64,000 bases of DNA from CAVRAZ01 sp963719135 (GCA_963719135.1 CAVRAZ010000004.1:124001-188000), one strand, 5' to 3'; positions 35,813 to 46,046 are shown, counted from the first letter of the stretch. Translations and numbers: made by a program. Notes: a model not told the origin generated them from the letters alone.

Positions 35813-36609
35813 ACATCATCGCGCTGTCGGCCTGGGACCTCGGCATCGCCGCCGTGCTCGTCCTGCTGCTCGCGCTGACGACTCTGCGCATCAACACGCA
35901 ACTGGCCGGTCAACTGGTGATCGCCGCGGCGCGCACCGTCATCCAGTTGCTGTTGATCGGTCTGGTGCTGAAATACCTGTTCGCGAGTTCGCATCCAGTC
36001 TGGGTCGGCTGCCTGACGCTGGTCATGCTGCTGGTCGCCGGGCGCGAAGTGATGAGCCGCCAGCACCGTCGTTTCGCCGGTCTGTGGGGCTACAGCATCG
36101 GCCTGTTATCGATGTTCGTTTCGTCATTCTCGGTCACGCTGTTCGCGCTGCTGGTCATCATCGGCAACCAGCCCTGGTACCAGCCGCAGTATGCGATCCC
36201 GCTGCTGGGCATGATGCTGGGCAACACGATGAACGGCGTGGCGCTGGCGCTCGACCGCCTCACGCAGATGGCCTGGGATCAGCGCGGCCGCATCGAAGCG
36301 CGCCTGCTGCTGGGCCATACGCCGGCGCAGGCGATGACCGACATCCGGAAACAGGTGTTCCGCACCGGGTTGATCCCGATCGTCAACGCCATGTCCGCCG
36401 CCGGCATCGTCAGCCTGCCGGGCATGATGACCGGCCAGATACTCGCCGGCACGCCGCCGGTCGAAGCGGTGAAATACCAGATACTGATCATGTTCCTGAT
36501 CTCGACCGGCGCGGGCTTCGGCACGCTCGCCGCGCTGCACGTCGCCGCGCGGCGGCTGTTCGACGAGCGGCAGCGGTTGCGGTTGGATCGGCTCACCGGT
36601 GGTGACTGA
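35809..36609 (+). CDS. fetB: FetB-like ABC permease (UPF0014)
   Basis: This 266-aa membrane protein has about seven helices. It starts at the GTG at 35809, overlapping the fetA stop (GTGA). Family hallmarks are LRINTQLAGQLVIAAARTVI then QLLLIGLVLKYLF, then IPLLGMMLGNTMNGVALALD and IEARLLLGHTPAQAM, and IVNAMSAAGIVSLPGMMTGQ then ILAGTPPVEAVKYQI. In E. coli FetAB exports iron and protects against oxidative stress. Here the ATPase gene is frameshifted, so activity is doubtful unless that shift is an error. Confidence 0.88.
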   Translation: MNIIALSAWDLGIAAVLVLLLALTTLRINTQLAGQLVIAAARTVIQLLLIGLVLKYLFASSHPVWVGCLTLVMLLVAGREVMSRQHRRFAGLWGYSIGLLSMFVSSFSVTLFALLVIIGNQPWYQPQYAIPLLGMMLGNTMNGVALALDRLTQMAWDQRGRIEARLLLGHTPAQAMTDIRKQVFRTGLIPIVNAMSAAGIVSLPGMMTGQILAGTPPVEAVKYQILIMFLISTGAGFGTLAALHVAARRLFDERQRLRLDRLTGGD

Positions 36610-36639
36610 GTCCGCTGTGCACAGGCAGAAAAGCAACGT

Positions 36640-36683
36640 AGGGGCCGGATACATCTATTGCACGATAAATGTATCCGGCCCCT
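36640..36683. repeat. 15-bp inverted repeat behind fetB
   Basis: AGGGGCCGGATACAT at 36640-36654 and ATGTATCCGGCCCCT at 36669-36683 form a perfect stem with a 14-base loop. There is no T-tract. It may end the fetB transcript or be part of the neighbouring palindromic repeat. Confidence 0.65.
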
Positions 36684-36713
36684 CGGTTGCTTTGTTGATG
36701 ACCCATGGCTTGG

Positions 36714-36795
36714 GTAGGTTGATGGGCTGAACGAACGTGAAGCCCATCGTAGGGGCGATGTTGGGCTTCGTTCCTCAGCCCATCTATCAACCTAC
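36714..36795. repeat. Palindromic MITE-like element
   Basis: GTAGGTTGATGGGCTGA at 36714-36730 pairs with TCAGCCCATCTATCAACCTAC at 36775-36795, four bases longer. Between them AAGCCCA and TGGGCTT form an inner stem. The whole 82-base unit folds into one long hairpin, like the short palindromic repeats dispersed in many bacterial genomes. The remaining bases to 37084 hold no gene. Confidence 0.6.
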
Positions 36796-37084
36796 GGATG
36801 TTACGGGTGTGGAGGGCAACACATGGCTGCGCAATGGCCATTGGCTTCGCACCCGGCAGAGTCAAGGTTCGCATGGTAGGGGCCGTACGCCTTTGTTCTG
36901 GGGTAAGGTTGCGAAACTGCGTCCGGACTCTCGTAGGGCGTTGCGCCGGGTTCGAGGCACCCGGTCAGCGTGCCGCAATGCGGTCATGAAATTTCAGGTG
37001 TTGTCGCGGCTCGTCAGGCGTCCAGACCTCGGCAACGCGAACCAAGCGTTGCAACGGATTCTCCGGGGGGGGCGGGTTTGCGCG

Positions 37085-39761
37085 TTATCCGGCCGCGACG
37101 CCGGCTCGTTGGATTAGTTCTCTCAGCTCCGGCACGCAGGAGCCGCAGTGGGTGCCCGCCTTGAGGTACCTGCCGATTTCTTCCACGTTGCGGATGCCTT
37201 TTTCGGCGATCAGTTTGCGGATGGTGTTGCGGCCGACGCGGAAACAGGAGCAGACGGTGCGGCCGGTGTCCTCGCCCGGTGTGGGTGCGCGGCCGCTCAG
37301 CAGCCAGGCGCGCTCCTGTCTGTCCAGCGTTTCCTTCTGATAGAGCGAGATGATCCAGTCGCGCGGCAGGAGGCCGGGCTCGGGCCCGATCACGACGCAG
37401 CCTTCGAGCCGCCCGCCGACGAACAGGGCTGCGCGGTAGTGGTTATGCGCCGGGTCGAGAAACTCGATCCAGTCGGCGTCTTGGCCCTCGGCGCCGAGCA
37501 GTTGCCGCGCACGTTGCGACCAGTTTTCGGGTTGTTCGTGTCCCGCCAGTTCGTAGCGCCAGGCGCCCTGGCTGCGCGCGCGGACCCAGTAGTCGGCGTA
37601 CAGGAATTTCAATCGCGCGTGATGCCGCGACAGGATGAAACCGTACCAGTTGCAGGGCACCGGCTGGATATCGGCGATGCTGTGTTTGGATTCCGGCTGC
37701 CCGGAGATCGGGTCGGTAACGGATCTTATCAGCCCGCTGATCCTGCCCGCGCTGCTGAACTGGCGGTTCCAGTGCATCGGCGCGAAAAGACTGCCGCGGC
37801 GTTGCTGCAGGGAATGCCGCACACGCAGCAGGGCCGTGCCGTCGAGCGGGCCAACGACGCGGGCGATGGCGCCGTCGGCCAACCCGCGCGCGTTCGCCTC
37901 GTCGGGGTGGATTTCCACATAGGGCTCGATGGTATGCGCGGACAAGCGCGGCGACATGCCGGTGCGACTCAGGGTGTGCCAGTGATCGCGCACCCGGCCG
38001 GTATTCAGTACGAACGGATAGTGCGCGCTGGTGCGACTGACCGGCGGTCTTGGCGTCACCGCGACGAAGCGCGCCTTGCCCGTATCGGTGCTGAATTTGC
38101 CGTCCTCAAACAGCCGGGCCTTGCCTTGACCGGTTTCGGCGCTGACCGGCCAGGTGACCGGTTCGAGTGCCGCATAGCCGGCATCGTCCAGCGCCGCCAG
38201 GACACCGATGTTGAACTGCCGCTCGCCTGAGTTTTCATGGCCGGAGAGGGCGGCGTGCTCGCGGAAAATGGCCGCCGCGTCGGCGTAGTCGAAATGCTCG
38301 CCGTAACCCATGGCCTGCGCCACGCGGGCGACGATCCACCAGTCGGGCCGGGCCAGCCCGGCGCCGGCAAGGAACGGCCGCTGGCGCGAGATGCGGCGTT
38401 CGGAATTGGTCACGGTGCCGTCTTTTTCGCCCCAGGCCTGGGCCGGCAGCAGGATATGCGCGTAATCGGTGGTGTCCGTGTGGCGCACGCAGTCCGATAC
38501 CACCACCAGTTCGCATTGCTTCAACGCCTCCGCCACGCGCCCGGATTCGGGCAGGCTGACCACCGGGTTGGTGGCGATGATCCAGATTGCGCGAATCCTG
38601 CCGTCGGCCACCGCCTCGAACAGGTCCACCGCCTTCAAGCCCTCGCTTGCGGCGATCACCGGCGACTGCCAGAACCGCTGCACGCGCTGGCGGTGTAACG
38701 GATTGCCGATTTCCATGTGCGCAGCGAGCTGATTCGCCAGTCCGCCCACCTCGCGACCCCCCATGGCATTGGGCTGGCCGGTGAATGAAAAAGGTCCCGC
38801 GCCGGGCTTGCCGATACGGCCGGTGAGCAGGTGGCAATTGATCAGCGCGTTGCCCTTGTCCACCCCGCTGCTCGACTGATTGACGCCCTGCGAGAAGACG
38901 CTGACCACACGCCAGGTATCACCGAACAGCTTGTAGAATCGCTCGAACGTCGGCGGCTTCGAGTTCGCATTGCGCCGCCACGCTGTCGATATCGGGCGTG
39001 CTCGTCCGCGCCGCCGCCAGCGCCGCCTCGACGCCTTCGGTAAAGCTCGCCGTGTAAGCGCGGTCATGCGCACCGTTGGCGTCCAGCCAGACCAGCAGGC
39101 CGTTGAACAGAATGCTGTCGCTGCCCGGCTTCAGCGCAAGATGCAGGTCGGCGATGCTGCTGGTCTGGGTCTGGCGCGGGTCGATGTTGATCACCTGCAG
39201 CGCCGGTCTGGCCTTCTTTGCGCGGGCCACACGCTGGAACAGGATGGGATGACACCAGGCCGCATTGCTGCCGACGAACACCACCAGGTCTGCCAGATCC
39301 AGATCCTCGTAGCTGCAGGGCACCGCATCCTCGCCGAAGGCGCGTTGGTGCGCGGCCACCGCCGATGACATGCAGAGCCGGGAATTGGTGTCGATGTTGC
39401 CGGAGCCGATGAAGCCCTTCATCAACTTGTTGGCGACGTAATAGTCCTCGGTCAGCAACTGTCCCGAGACATAGAACGCCACCGCGTCGGGCCCCGATTC
39501 CGCGATGATTTCGGCGAAGCGCCCGGCCAGGGTGTCGATGGCCTGGTTCCAGCTCACCTGTTCCCCCATGATCTCGGGGTAGAGCAGGCGTTCCTCCAGA
39601 TAGGCAGTCTCGCCGAGCGCGGAGCCCTTCGAACAGAGCCGGCCCTGATTGGCGGGATGGTCGGGATCGCCCGCCACCGTCACCACGCCGTTCTCGTCCA
39701 CCGAAGCGAGTACGCCGCAGCCGACGCCGCAATAGGGGCAGGTGGTCTTGACCGCGTCCAT
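37085..39761 (-). pseudogene. nasA: Assimilatory nitrate reductase NasA, frameshifted
   Basis: This is the molybdopterin catalytic subunit that reduces nitrate to nitrite. The 5' part (39761 to about 38935) has the [4Fe-4S] motif TTCPYCGVGCGV then GRLCSKGSALGE. A +1 base near 38940 (GACGTTCGAGCG where GACGTTGAGCG is expected) breaks the frame. The rest continues as FERFYKLFGDTWRVVSVFSQ, GVNQSSSGVDKGNALINCHL and on to the C-terminal BFD-like [2Fe-2S] domain (VCSCFRVGRNTIRKLI, GTHCGSCVPELREL). Joined, it is about 890 aa, normal for NasA. All else is intact, so the break is very recent or a sequence error. Confidence 0.85.
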
Positions 39762-39782
39762 GTTGGCGCTGCGCGGTGCGGG

Positions 39783-40097
39783 CTAGGTGCCCAGCCGCAG
39801 AAATACCCTTCCGTCGAGCACTTTGGTTTCGTAGGTGTGGGTGCAGCCGCGGTCGGCGCCCTGCGCTTCGCCACTGGCGAGATCGATCTTCCAGTTATGC
39901 AGCGGGCAGGTCACGGTGCCGCCGTGCACGATGCCCTGGGACAGCGGCCCTTTCTTGTGCGGGCATTCGTCCTTCAGCGCGAATACCTGGTTGCTGCCGG
40001 TGCGGAACACCGCGATGTCGGTGTCTTTGGTCCGTACCACCCGGGCGCCCAGGGTGGGGATGTCGTCCAGCGCCACGATTTCAATCCAGTCCGACAT
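39783..40097 (-). CDS. nirD: Nitrite reductase small subunit NirD
   Basis: This 104-aa Rieske-type protein is the small subunit of cytoplasmic NADH-dependent nitrite reductase. It starts with SDWIEIVALDDIPTLGARVV and carries a complete [2Fe-2S] motif, ECPHKKGPLSQG and VTCPLHNWKIDL. The C-terminal half is TYETKVLDGRVFLRLGT. The ATG at 40097 lies 29 bases after nirB; nasA follows after 21 bases. The longer upstream frame is a shadow of nirB. Confidence 0.92.
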   Translation of the reverse strand: MSDWIEIVALDDIPTLGARVVRTKDTDIAVFRTGSNQVFALKDECPHKKGPLSQGIVHGGTVTCPLHNWKIDLASGEAQGADRGCTHTYETKVLDGRVFLRLGT

Positions 40098-40126
40098 AAT
40101 AATGGTCTCAGTGACAGTGATAGGGG

Positions 40127-42556
40127 TTAAACCGCGATCCTGATCGGCATGAACTCGCGCCGATCCGGAGATTGCGCGAGCTTGTTCCAGGGATCGATCT
40201 GGGCATATTTCTGCGATTCCACGAAACGCGCATACAGGGCCTTGCGGCTGTCGGCGTTTTCCACCACCGCCTGTTTCACTTTCTCCATGCCGACCCGCTC
40301 GATCCAGGGCGCGGTGCGCTCCAGGTAATGGGCGTCTTCGCGGTAGAGCTGAATGAAGGCGCCGGAATATTCCAGCACTTCCTCCTCGGTGCCGACCTTG
40401 CACAGCAGGTCGGTGACGCGCACCTTGATGCCGCCGTTGCCCCCTACATGCAGTTCGTACCCGGAATCCACGCACACGACGCCGAAGTCCTTGATCGTCG
40501 CCTCAGCGCAGTTGCGCGGGCAGCCGGATACCGCAAGCTTGAACTTGTGCGGCATCCACGAGCCCCAGGTCAGTTGTTCCAGCTTGACGCCCAGGCCGGT
40601 GGAATCCTGCGTACCGAAGCGGCACCAGGTCTTGCCGACGCAGGTTTTGACCGTGCGCATGGCCTTGCCGTACGCGTGACCGGAGACGAAGCCCGCCGCC
40701 GAAAGGTCTTCCCACATCGCCGGCAGGTCTTCCTTCTTAACACCGAACATGTCGATGCGCTGGCCGCCGGTGACCTTCATCTCCGGCACCTTGAACTTGT
40801 CCGCCACATCGGCGATGGCGCGCAATTGATCAGGCGTGCAGAGACCGCCGAACATGCGCGGCACTACCGAATAGCTGCCGTCCTTCTGGATGTTGCCGTG
40901 GGCGCGCTCGTTGATGAAGCGGGACTGCGGATCGTCGTAGCCCGGGTACTGGCAGAGCAGGTAATAATTCACCGCGGTGCGGCAGGTGGGACAGCCGTCG
41001 GGCGTCAGCCAGTCCATGAACTCGCGCACCGCCTGCTGGGTCCGCAGGCCATGCTCGCGGATCGCCGTGCGCACCTCGTCGTGGGAGAACTCGGTGCAGC
41101 CGCAGAGTGGCTTTTTGCTCGGTGCCTCGGAGTAGTCGCCGCCCACGGTATGCGCGAGGATGGCTTCCACCAGGCCGGTGCAGGAACCGCAGGAGGCGGA
41201 CGCCTTGGTATGCGCGCGCACCTCTTCGAGGGTGAACAGCTTGTTGTCGGTGATGGTAGCGACGATCGCCTTTTTGCACACGCCGTTGCAGCCGCAGATC
41301 TCGGCATTGTCCGCCATCGCCGCCACCCGCGTCTCCACGCCATGGCCGGAGTCGCCCAGATGGGCCTGGCCGAACAGCAGCGTGGAGCGGAAATCGGCGA
41401 TGCGGGTGCCGTCCTTCATGAGCTGGAAATACCAGCTTCCGTCCATGGTGTCGCCATACAACACCGTGCCGACGATCCGGTCGTCACGCAGCACCAGCTT
41501 CTTGTAGGTGCCGCTGGCGGGATCCTGAAACAGCATCTCGTCGGTGGTGTCGTCGCCGGTGAATTTGCCGGCCGAGAACAGATCGATGCCGGTGACCTTG
41601 AGCATGGTGGACGTCACGGAGCCGCTGTACAGGCCGATGCCGTGCTCGGCCAGATGATTGGCCGCCACCTTGGCCTGCTCGAACAAGGGCGCCACCAGGC
41701 CGTACAGGGTGCCGCGGTGCTGCACGCATTCGCCCACCGCGTAGATGTTCGGATCGAACGTCTGCAGGGTGTCGCTGACCAGGATGCCGCGTTCGCACTG
41801 CAGACCTGACTCGCGGGCCAGGTCGATATTGGGCTTGATGCCAACCGCCATCACCACCAGGTCGGCCTCGATCTCCTCGCCGTTTTTGAAACGCAGACCG
41901 GCGACGCGCTCGCCGCCGAGGATTTCCTCGGTGGCGTAGGCCATCAGGAACTTCATGCCGCGGTCCTGCAGCGAGGCCTTCAGCATGTTGGCCGCCGCCT
42001 TGTCCAGTTGGCGCTCCATGAGGATGTCCATGAGATGCACCACGGTGACGTCCATGCCTTGTTTCATCAGGCCGTTCGCCGCCTCCAGGCCAAGCAGTCC
42101 GCCGCCGATCACCACCGCTTTCCTGTACGTCGCGGCGGCCGTGCGCATGGCGTCCACATCGGCGATGTCACGGAACCCGACTACGCCCTGCTTGTCGGCG
42201 CCGGGCAACGGCAGCATGAACGAACGCGAACCGGTGGCGATGATGAGGCGGTCGTAGGGCAGGGTGGTGCCGTCCTCCGCAACGACCTGGCGGCGGCTGC
42301 GGTCGATACGCGTGACCCGCGTGCCCTTCTTCAGCTCGATGCCGTTGTCCGCATACCATCGCTCGTCGTTGAGCATGATGTCGTCGATGGTCTTTTCCCT
42401 GGCCAGCACCGGCGACAGCATGATGCGGTTGTAGTTGCCGTACGGTTCTTCGCCGAACACCGTGATGTGGTATTTCTCCGGCGCGAGCTTCAGCAGCTCC
42501 TCCAGGGTGCGCATTCCGGCCATGCCGTTGCCGATCAGGATCAGGTTCCGTTTCAC
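40127..42556 (-). CDS. nirB: Nitrite reductase large subunit NirB
   Basis: This protein (about 809 aa) reduces nitrite to ammonium with NADH in the cytoplasm. It has an FAD-binding N-terminus (LILIGNGMAGMRTLEELLKL), an NADH site (AVVIGGGLLGLEAANGLM), two BFD-like [2Fe-2S] regions (CGCNGVCKKAIV, SCGSCTGLVEAIL) and the sirohaem/[4Fe-4S] region (TWCRFGTQDSTG, AVSGCPRNCAEATIKDFGVV). I prefer the GTG at 42556 because CCGGAG lies eight bases upstream; the frame is open from 42580. It is in the middle of the nitrate operon. Confidence 0.93.
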   Translation of the reverse strand: MKRNLILIGNGMAGMRTLEELLKLAPEKYHITVFGEEPYGNYNRIMLSPVLAREKTIDDIMLNDERWYADNGIELKKGTRVTRIDRSRRQVVAEDGTTLPYDRLIIATGSRSFMLPLPGADKQGVVGFRDIADVDAMRTAAATYRKAVVIGGGLLGLEAANGLMKQGMDVTVVHLMDILMERQLDKAAANMLKASLQDRGMKFLMAYATEEILGGERVAGLRFKNGEEIEADLVVMAVGIKPNIDLARESGLQCERGILVSDTLQTFDPNIYAVGECVQHRGTLYGLVAPLFEQAKVAANHLAEHGIGLYSGSVTSTMLKVTGIDLFSAGKFTGDDTTDEMLFQDPASGTYKKLVLRDDRIVGTVLYGDTMDGSWYFQLMKDGTRIADFRSTLLFGQAHLGDSGHGVETRVAAMADNAEICGCNGVCKKAIVATITDNKLFTLEEVRAHTKASASCGSCTGLVEAILAHTVGGDYSEAPSKKPLCGCTEFSHDEVRTAIREHGLRTQQAVREFMDWLTPDGCPTCRTAVNYYLLCQYPGYDDPQSRFINERAHGNIQKDGSYSVVPRMFGGLCTPDQLRAIADVADKFKVPEMKVTGGQRIDMFGVKKEDLPAMWEDLSAAGFVSGHAYGKAMRTVKTCVGKTWCRFGTQDSTGLGVKLEQLTWGSWMPHKFKLAVSGCPRNCAEATIKDFGVVCVDSGYELHVGGNGGIKVRVTDLLCKVGTEEEVLEYSGAFIQLYREDAHYLERTAPWIERVGMEKVKQAVVENADSRKALYARFVESQKYAQIDPWNKLAQSPDRREFMPIRIAV

Positions 42557-42597
42557 GGTGTTCACTCCGGTTGTCTGCACGAGTCGGCCTTGTTGGA

Positions 42598-43479
42598 TCA
42601 GGCGGCGTTACGCCCGATCAGCTTCAGCCTGGCGCGCTTTTTTGCGCCGTCCTCCGGTTGCGTTTCGTCCTCCTGCCCGCTTCCGGCCGTCCCCGGTTTA
42701 CGCTGTCGCTCATACAGGAACTGCAGCACCGCATGCCGGTAGCGGTTGTAGCGCTCCGATTCCGCCAGCGCGATGCGGTCGCGCGGACGCGGCAGGTCGA
42801 TTTCCAGGATCTCACCGACGGTGGCCGCCGGGCCGTTGGTCATCATCACGATGCGGTCGGACAGCAGTACCGCCTCGTCCACGTCATGGGTGATCATCAT
42901 CACGGTGTTCCGGAGTGTGGCCTGAATCTCCATCAGCGACTCCTGCATGTGGGCCCGGGTCAGCGCGTCCAGCGCCCCGAACGGCTCGTCCATCAGCAGC
43001 ACCTTGGGTTGCATGGCCAGGGCGCGGGCGATGCCGACACGCTGCTTCATGCCGCCGGAGATTTCGTCGGGCCGTTTGTGCATGGCGTGTTCCATGTGCA
43101 CCAGGCGCAGGTTGTGTTCGATCCAGTCCTTCATCTCAGCCCTGGTCTTGCGGCCCTTGAACACCTGTTTCACGGCCAGTTCGACATTCTGGTAGGCGCT
43201 CAGCCACGGCAGCAGGGAATGGTTTTGGAATACCACGGCGCGTTCCGGGCCCGGCTGGTCGACCTCCCTGCCGTCGAGCAGGATGCCGCCCTCGGTGGCC
43301 TGCAGCAGCCCGGCGACGATATTCAGCACCGTGGACTTGCCGCAGCCGGAATGGCCGATGAGAGAAACGAATTCGCCTTCGTGCAGACTCAGATTGGCGT
43401 TCTTCAACGCCACGAAAGAGCCCGCTGGGGTCGAAAACGCCATGCTTACGTGATCGATGGATAGATGTCTGTTCTTCAT
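42598..43479 (-). CDS. nrtD: Nitrate ABC transporter ATP-binding protein NrtD
   Basis: This 293-aa protein is the single-domain ATPase of a nitrate/nitrite importer. Walker A is LIGHSGCGKSTVLNIVAG, the Q-loop is VVFQNHSLLPWLSAYQNV, the signature is EISGGMKQRVGIARALA, Walker B is VLLMDEPFGALD and the switch is MITHDVDEAVLLSDRI. The C-terminal tail is charged and longer than usual. It is 41 bases ahead of nirB and 27 bases after nrtB, as part of one operon. Confidence 0.92.
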   Translation of the reverse strand: MKNRHLSIDHVSMAFSTPAGSFVALKNANLSLHEGEFVSLIGHSGCGKSTVLNIVAGLLQATEGGILLDGREVDQPGPERAVVFQNHSLLPWLSAYQNVELAVKQVFKGRKTRAEMKDWIEHNLRLVHMEHAMHKRPDEISGGMKQRVGIARALAMQPKVLLMDEPFGALDALTRAHMQESLMEIQATLRNTVMMITHDVDEAVLLSDRIVMMTNGPAATVGEILEIDLPRPRDRIALAESERYNRYRHAVLQFLYERQRKPGTAGSGQEDETQPEDGAKKRARLKLIGRNAA

Positions 43480-43506
43480 TTCGTTCTCCTTGCTGCGCGT
43501 CGTGGG

Positions 43507-44473
43507 CTAGCGCAGGGTTGCGTTCTTGTCCCACGAGGCGAAGCGCTGCAGCGCCAGCATGGAGCGGTCGAGGGCGAAGCCGATCAAGCCGATGACCAGC
43601 ACCGCCACCATGATCCGGCCCAGGGAATTGGAGCTGCCGTTCTGGAACTCGTCCCAGATGAATTTGCCGAGGCCGGGGTTCTGCGCCAGCATTTCCGCTG
43701 CGATCAGCACCATCCAGGCGATGCCCAGGGACAGGCGCAATCCGGTGAAGATCATCGGAATGGCCGAAGGGATGACGATCTTCAGGGTGTGGGTCCACCC
43801 GTTCAGGCGCAGCACTTTGCTCACATTGATCAGGTTCTTGTCGATGCCGGCGACGCCGACCGCGGTGTTGATCACAGTCGGCCACAGGCAGCACAGCAAC
43901 ACGGTGAACATGGACACCAGATAGGACTTGGAAAACATCGGATCGGCACTGACGTAGACGGCGCTGATGACGATGGTGACCAGCGGCAGCCAAGCCAGCG
44001 GTGATACCGGCTTGAAGAGCTGGATCAGGGGGTTGATCGCCGAATACAGGGCCGGGCTCAGGCCGATGACGATGCCGACCGGGATCGCGATCAGCGAGGC
44101 CAGCAGAAAACCCGACATGACCGTCCACAGGCTGGTCAGAATTTCGTCAAGGAAGGTCTCCTTGCCGGTGTAGGGCCGGATTTTCACGTCGGCGTTCGGG
44201 TCCTCGGCCAGCTTAGCCGCGTTGCGCGTTTCCTGTCGCTGGTAGAATGCCGCCGCCTTCTGGCGCTCCCGTTTGTACTCGCTTGCCAGGTTTTCCGCCT
44301 GCCGCCAGAACGTCATCCGGGCCTGGAAAAGTGCCCAGCGACGTGTGGATGTGGGAGGCGAGGCCGGCCCAGATACCCAGAAACACCAGGATGCCCAAGG
44401 CGGGACTGACGATACCTCGCAGCACTGCCTGCAGTTGCAGGCCTCCGGCGAATTGCTGAAGGGAAAAATTCAT
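43507..44473 (-). pseudogene. nrtB: Nitrate ABC transporter permease NrtB, frameshifted
   Basis: The inner-membrane part of the nitrate importer. The first segment (44473 to about 44300) has SLQQFAGGLQLQAVLRG, then a membrane helix SPALGILVFLGIWAGL and HIHTSLGTFPGPDDV. One extra base near 44305 (GACGTTCTGG where GACGTCTGG is expected) shifts the frame. The rest goes on as WRQAENLASEYKRERQKAAA, the EAA-type loop and SLGIAWMVLIAAEMLAQNPG then GKFIWDEF. Together about 320 aa. The second half alone (269 aa from 44316) keeps the core helices. Either a real lesion or a sequencing error. Confidence 0.82.
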
Positions 44474-44533
44474 GTCGCTCTACTCCTTGGATGACAACCG
44501 GGCCGGCACCGGGGCAGGAACCGGGCGCCGGCT

Positions 44534-45943
44534 CTATACCTTGTCATCACCTTTCAGGCCGATCGGGAACTGTTTCAGATACTCGTTCGGTTTGGTGCCG
44601 TCGTAGGTGATACTGTCGATGAATTCGGTCTGCGGTTTGCGGTAACCGGATTCCTTGTCGAACGCGGGGAAGTCGGATGCCGACATCCTGCCCTCGGCGA
44701 TCAGCGCTTCGGCCGCCTTGCGGTAGATGTCCGGCCGATACACGTCTTTCGCCACCTGGTCGTACCAGCCGTCGGGTTTTGCCTCGGCGATCTGCCCCCA
44801 GCGGCGCATCTGCGTCAGGTACCACACGGCGTCCGAGTAATAGGGGTAGGTCGCGTAGTAGCGGAAGAACACGTTGAAATCCGGCACCGCGCGTTTATCG
44901 CCTTTTTCGTACTCGAAGGTGCCGGTCATGGAATTGGCGATGACCTCAGCGTCGGCGCCGACGTATTCGGGTTTGGACAGAATTTTTACCGCCTCCCTGC
45001 GGTTGGCGTTGTTGTTTTCGTCCAGCCATTTGGCCGCGCGCAGCAGCGCCTTGACCACCCGTATCGTGGTATTCGGGTATTTATCGGTGAATTCCTTGGT
45101 CATGCCGAAGACCTTTTCGGGATTGTCCTTCCAGATTTCGTAGTCGGTGATCACCGGCACGCCGATGCCCTTGAACACCGCCTGCTGGTTCCAGGGTTCG
45201 CCCACGCAGTAGCCGTAAATGGTGCCGGCTTCCAGGGTGGCCGGCATCTGCGGGGGAGGGGTGACTGAGAGCAGTACGTCGGCGCTGATCTCGCCGCTGA
45301 TGTCGCCCTTGGCCGGCGCGTAGTAGCCCGGATTTAAGCCTCCGGCGGCAAGCCAGTAGCGCAGTTCGTAATTATGGGTGGAGACCGGAAAGACCATGCC
45401 CATCTTGAACGGCTTGCCTTGTTTCTTGTAGGCATCCACCACCGGCTTCAGGTAGTCCGCCTTGATGGGGTGCACCGGCTTGCCGTTTTCCATCGGCACG
45501 TAGGGTTTCATCTGTTCCCATACGGCATTGGAGACAGTGATGCCGTTGCCGTTCAAGTCCATTGAAAACGGGGTCACGATGTGCGACTTGGTGCCGAAGC
45601 CGATGGTCGCCGCCAGCGGCTGACCGGCCAGCATGTGCGCACCGTCGAGCTGGCCACCGATGACGCCGTCCAGCAGGACTTTCCAGTTCGCCTGCGCCTC
45701 CAGGGTGACATACAGGCCTTCGTCCTCGAAGAAACCTTTTTCGTAGGCGATGGCCAGTGGCGCCATATCGGTGAGCTTGATGAAGCCGAATTTCAGGTCT
45801 TCCTTTTCCGCCTCGCCGACTTCGGCGCGGACCGAGGGCGTGAAGGCGCCCAGTCCGCCGCCGAGGATGGCGGCGCCGATGCCCAGCGACAGGGATTTCA
45901 GGAAGGTGCGGCGTTTCCGGTAGTGGGGTCCGTACTGGGACAT
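44534..45943 (-). CDS. nrtA: Nitrate ABC transporter substrate-binding NrtA
   Basis: This 469-aa protein of the NrtA/CmpA family binds nitrate outside the inner membrane. The N-terminus has a twin-arginine signal, RKRRTFLKSLSLG, before a hydrophobic part and a site near VRAEV, so it is probably Tat-exported. Family features include LKFGFIKLTDMAPLAIAYEK, GFFEDEGLYVTLEAQANWK, LLDGVIGGQLDGAHMLAGQP and GEPWNQQAVFKGIGVPV. It is the first gene of the operon, behind a sigma-54 promoter and an attenuator leader. Confidence 0.93.
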   Translation of the reverse strand: MSQYGPHYRKRRTFLKSLSLGIGAAILGGGLGAFTPSVRAEVGEAEKEDLKFGFIKLTDMAPLAIAYEKGFFEDEGLYVTLEAQANWKVLLDGVIGGQLDGAHMLAGQPLAATIGFGTKSHIVTPFSMDLNGNGITVSNAVWEQMKPYVPMENGKPVHPIKADYLKPVVDAYKKQGKPFKMGMVFPVSTHNYELRYWLAAGGLNPGYYAPAKGDISGEISADVLLSVTPPPQMPATLEAGTIYGYCVGEPWNQQAVFKGIGVPVITDYEIWKDNPEKVFGMTKEFTDKYPNTTIRVVKALLRAAKWLDENNNANRREAVKILSKPEYVGADAEVIANSMTGTFEYEKGDKRAVPDFNVFFRYYATYPYYSDAVWYLTQMRRWGQIAEAKPDGWYDQVAKDVYRPDIYRKAAEALIAEGRMSASDFPAFDKESGYRKPQTEFIDSITYDGTKPNEYLKQFPIGLKGDDKV

Positions 45944-45996
45944 AGTGATTGAACTCCTGGTTGTTCCGTTTCACGTTGAGCCTGGTCGGTGCGGAT

Positions 45997-46046
45997 AAAA
46001 AAAAGCCCGGCAGCGCACACGGAAATCCGTGAACAATGCCGGGCTT
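45997..46046 (-). terminator. Leader attenuator of the nitrate operon
   Basis: On the minus strand AAGCCCGGCA and TGCCGGGCTT form a stem closed by an inner CACGGA/TCCGTG stem and followed by eight T residues. It lies about 55 bases before the nrtA start. A small hairpin (CGTTGCTCAACG, 46069-46080) precedes it. Such leaders in nitrate-assimilation operons are read through when a nitrate-responsive antiterminator (NasR or NasT type) binds; none is encoded in this window. Confidence 0.65.

Noticed and set aside
40172..41809. Plus-strand open frame of 545 codons
   Set aside because: Antisense of nirB; no family features.
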